Below, piece by piece: positions 6,262-6,659 of a stretch of DNA of 6,659 bases. The position numbers were made by a program, and so were the translations under genes. How positions within the stretch are numbered: position 1 is the first letter of the stretch; each line of letters begins with the position of its first letter. The DNA is from JACJXF01 sp964349045 (lineage in GTDB: Bacteria; Bacteroidota; Bacteroidia; Bacteroidales; GCA-2748055). The stretch is taken from contig CAYGFI010000216.1 in NCBI GenBank assembly GCA_964349045.1, positions 1 through 6,659 on the forward strand, written 5' to 3'. A model generated the notes under the pieces. The model saw only the letters and a list, made by a program, of their open reading frames with translations. It did no database searches and was not told the origin of the DNA.

Positions 6262-6495
6262 TTATAAAATTTCTGATTCGTTCTCAGTTTTCAAATCCTT
6301 TTTATTTTCATGGCAATCCACTAAATCTTTCAGCTCGCATTTGGAGCAAGCTTCATTCTTGTCTGAAATGCCATCGTCAAAGGCACAGGAGTGTGCTGGA
6401 AATTCAGCATCTTTATTAAAAAGAAGTTTCACTCCCAATGCCAGGATGACGATACCAACTAAAATGACTGAAATAATTAAAGTCTTGAATATCAT
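6262..6495 (-). CDS. Small single-span membrane protein with a four-Cys cytoplasmic or periplasmic tail
   Basis: A 77-residue protein. Residues 3-25 form one strong hydrophobic helix, followed by the tail motif EFPAHSCAFDDG (31-42), then Cys50, Cys53 and Cys61 in ACSKCELKDLVDC (49-61), and an acidic/lysine-rich end. The layout of one helix followed by four spaced cysteines recalls NqrM-like iron-delivery proteins and similar small Bacteroidota membrane proteins, but the NqrM motif itself is not present, so I do not assign that function. C37/C50/C53/C61 could hold an Fe-S cluster or a Cu/Zn ion. It is first after the hairpin and 16 bases ahead of the PII gene. The gene is convincing from its composition and position; function is unknown. 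Confidence 0.75.
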   Translation of the reverse strand: MIFKTLIISVILVGIVILALGVKLLFNKDAEFPAHSCAFDDGISDKNEACSKCELKDLVDCHENKKDLKTENESEIL

Positions 6496-6531
6496 GATCC
6501 ATTTTTAAATTCTGACTACTAATTAATTCAT

Positions 6532-6559
6532 CACAGAGTCCCGAAACAGAGACTCTGTG
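6532..6559 (-). terminator. Intercistronic hairpin, possible weak terminator or attenuator
   Basis: The minus-strand RNA can form an 11-base-pair stem (one G-U) closing a six-base loop: CACAGAGTCTC pairs with GGGACTCTGTG. It starts 21 bases after the stop of the SHOCT gene and ends 36 bases before the next start, which is where a terminator would sit. No run of U follows the stem on either strand, so efficient intrinsic termination is doubtful. A partial terminator, an RNA-stabilising end or a protein-binding palindrome are alternatives. Confidence 0.5.
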
Positions 6560-6580
6560 GGGAGATAAAATTCAGAAAGC

Positions 6581-6659
6581 TTATTTTATCAAATCGCTTT
6601 CCAACATTTTTTTACTTTCCTGATACTCTTCTTTTGTAATTTGCCCGGAAGCAAATCGC
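6581..6659 (-). CDS. SHOCT-domain protein, C-terminal end only
   Basis: Partial gene cut by the right edge; the last 25 codons and the TAA stop are visible. The peptide RFASGQITKEEYQESKKML has the signature of the SHOCT (short C-terminal) domain: an aromatic-Ala-x-Gly turn, then I-(S/T/D)-x-E-E-(F/Y) and a short helix. SHOCT domains usually end small membrane or oligomerising proteins; the N-terminal part that would tell the role lies outside. It probably belongs to the same operon, or to the one just upstream if the following hairpin terminates. Confidence 0.8.
   Translation of the reverse strand, partial: RFASGQITKEEYQESKKMLESDLIK

Noticed and set aside
6257..6508. 83-codon plus-strand frame
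   Set aside because: Complete antisense overlap with the four-Cys membrane protein, whose helix and Cys pattern are far more gene-like.
6496..6580. Promoter upstream of the four-Cys protein
   Set aside because: No match to the Bacteroidota TAnnTTTG / TTTG promoter pattern could be found on the minus strand here or in the other spacers, so no promoter is called.

Overview
The window looks like part of a chromosomal or island-borne metal-response operon from a member of the Bacteroidota, probably the Sphingobacteriia/Chitinophagia side. The reasons are the AT-rich spacers, start codons preceded by A-rich stretches rather than strong Shine-Dalgarno sites, and families typical of this phylum: DUF5676, stand-alone DUF3347 lipoproteins, and a GT4 fused to a toroid domain. 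The genus is inferred only. No ribosomal or other taxonomic marker is present.

All nine recognisable genes lie on the minus strand with short spacers, so the operon reads from the right edge to the left edge. In transcription order they are: the tail of a SHOCT-domain protein (6659-6581, cut by the window); a hairpin (6559-6532); a small Cys-containing membrane protein (6495-6262); a PII-family protein (6245-5904); a type II NADH:quinone oxidoreductase (5870-4524); a DUF5676 two-helix membrane protein (4517-4239); a DUF3347 lipoprotein (4207-3524); an 809-residue GT4 glycosyltransferase with a C-terminal (alpha/alpha) toroid-like domain (3511-1082); a 58-residue heavy-metal-binding-domain peptide (1007-831); and the first 268 codons of a CopB-type P1B ATPase (806-1, running off the left edge). 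No stretch over 300 bases lacks a gene. No tRNA, rRNA, CRISPR array, insertion sequence or convincing Bacteroidota promoter was seen, so transcription probably starts outside the window.

Read together, the set suggests copper (or silver) handling joined to respiration and signalling. The ATPase exports metal from the cytoplasm, the HMBD peptide and DUF3347 lipoprotein offer Cys/Met/His metal sites, and a PII protein could sense nucleotide state. The NDH-2 is a single-subunit quinone reductase. The glycosyltransferase is the odd member.

The most striking observation is that the glycosyltransferase and the CopB ATPase begin with the same 32-codon segment. It is gap-free, 80 of 96 bases are identical, and it includes a perfect 37-base core. 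The only in-frame ATG codons ahead of the glycosyltransferase catalytic core lie in this repeat. The glycosyltransferase therefore appears to have received its translation start and N-terminal tail from a copB-like 5' end. The repeat is either a recombination scar, a shared N-terminal tag, or a duplicated translation-initiation element.
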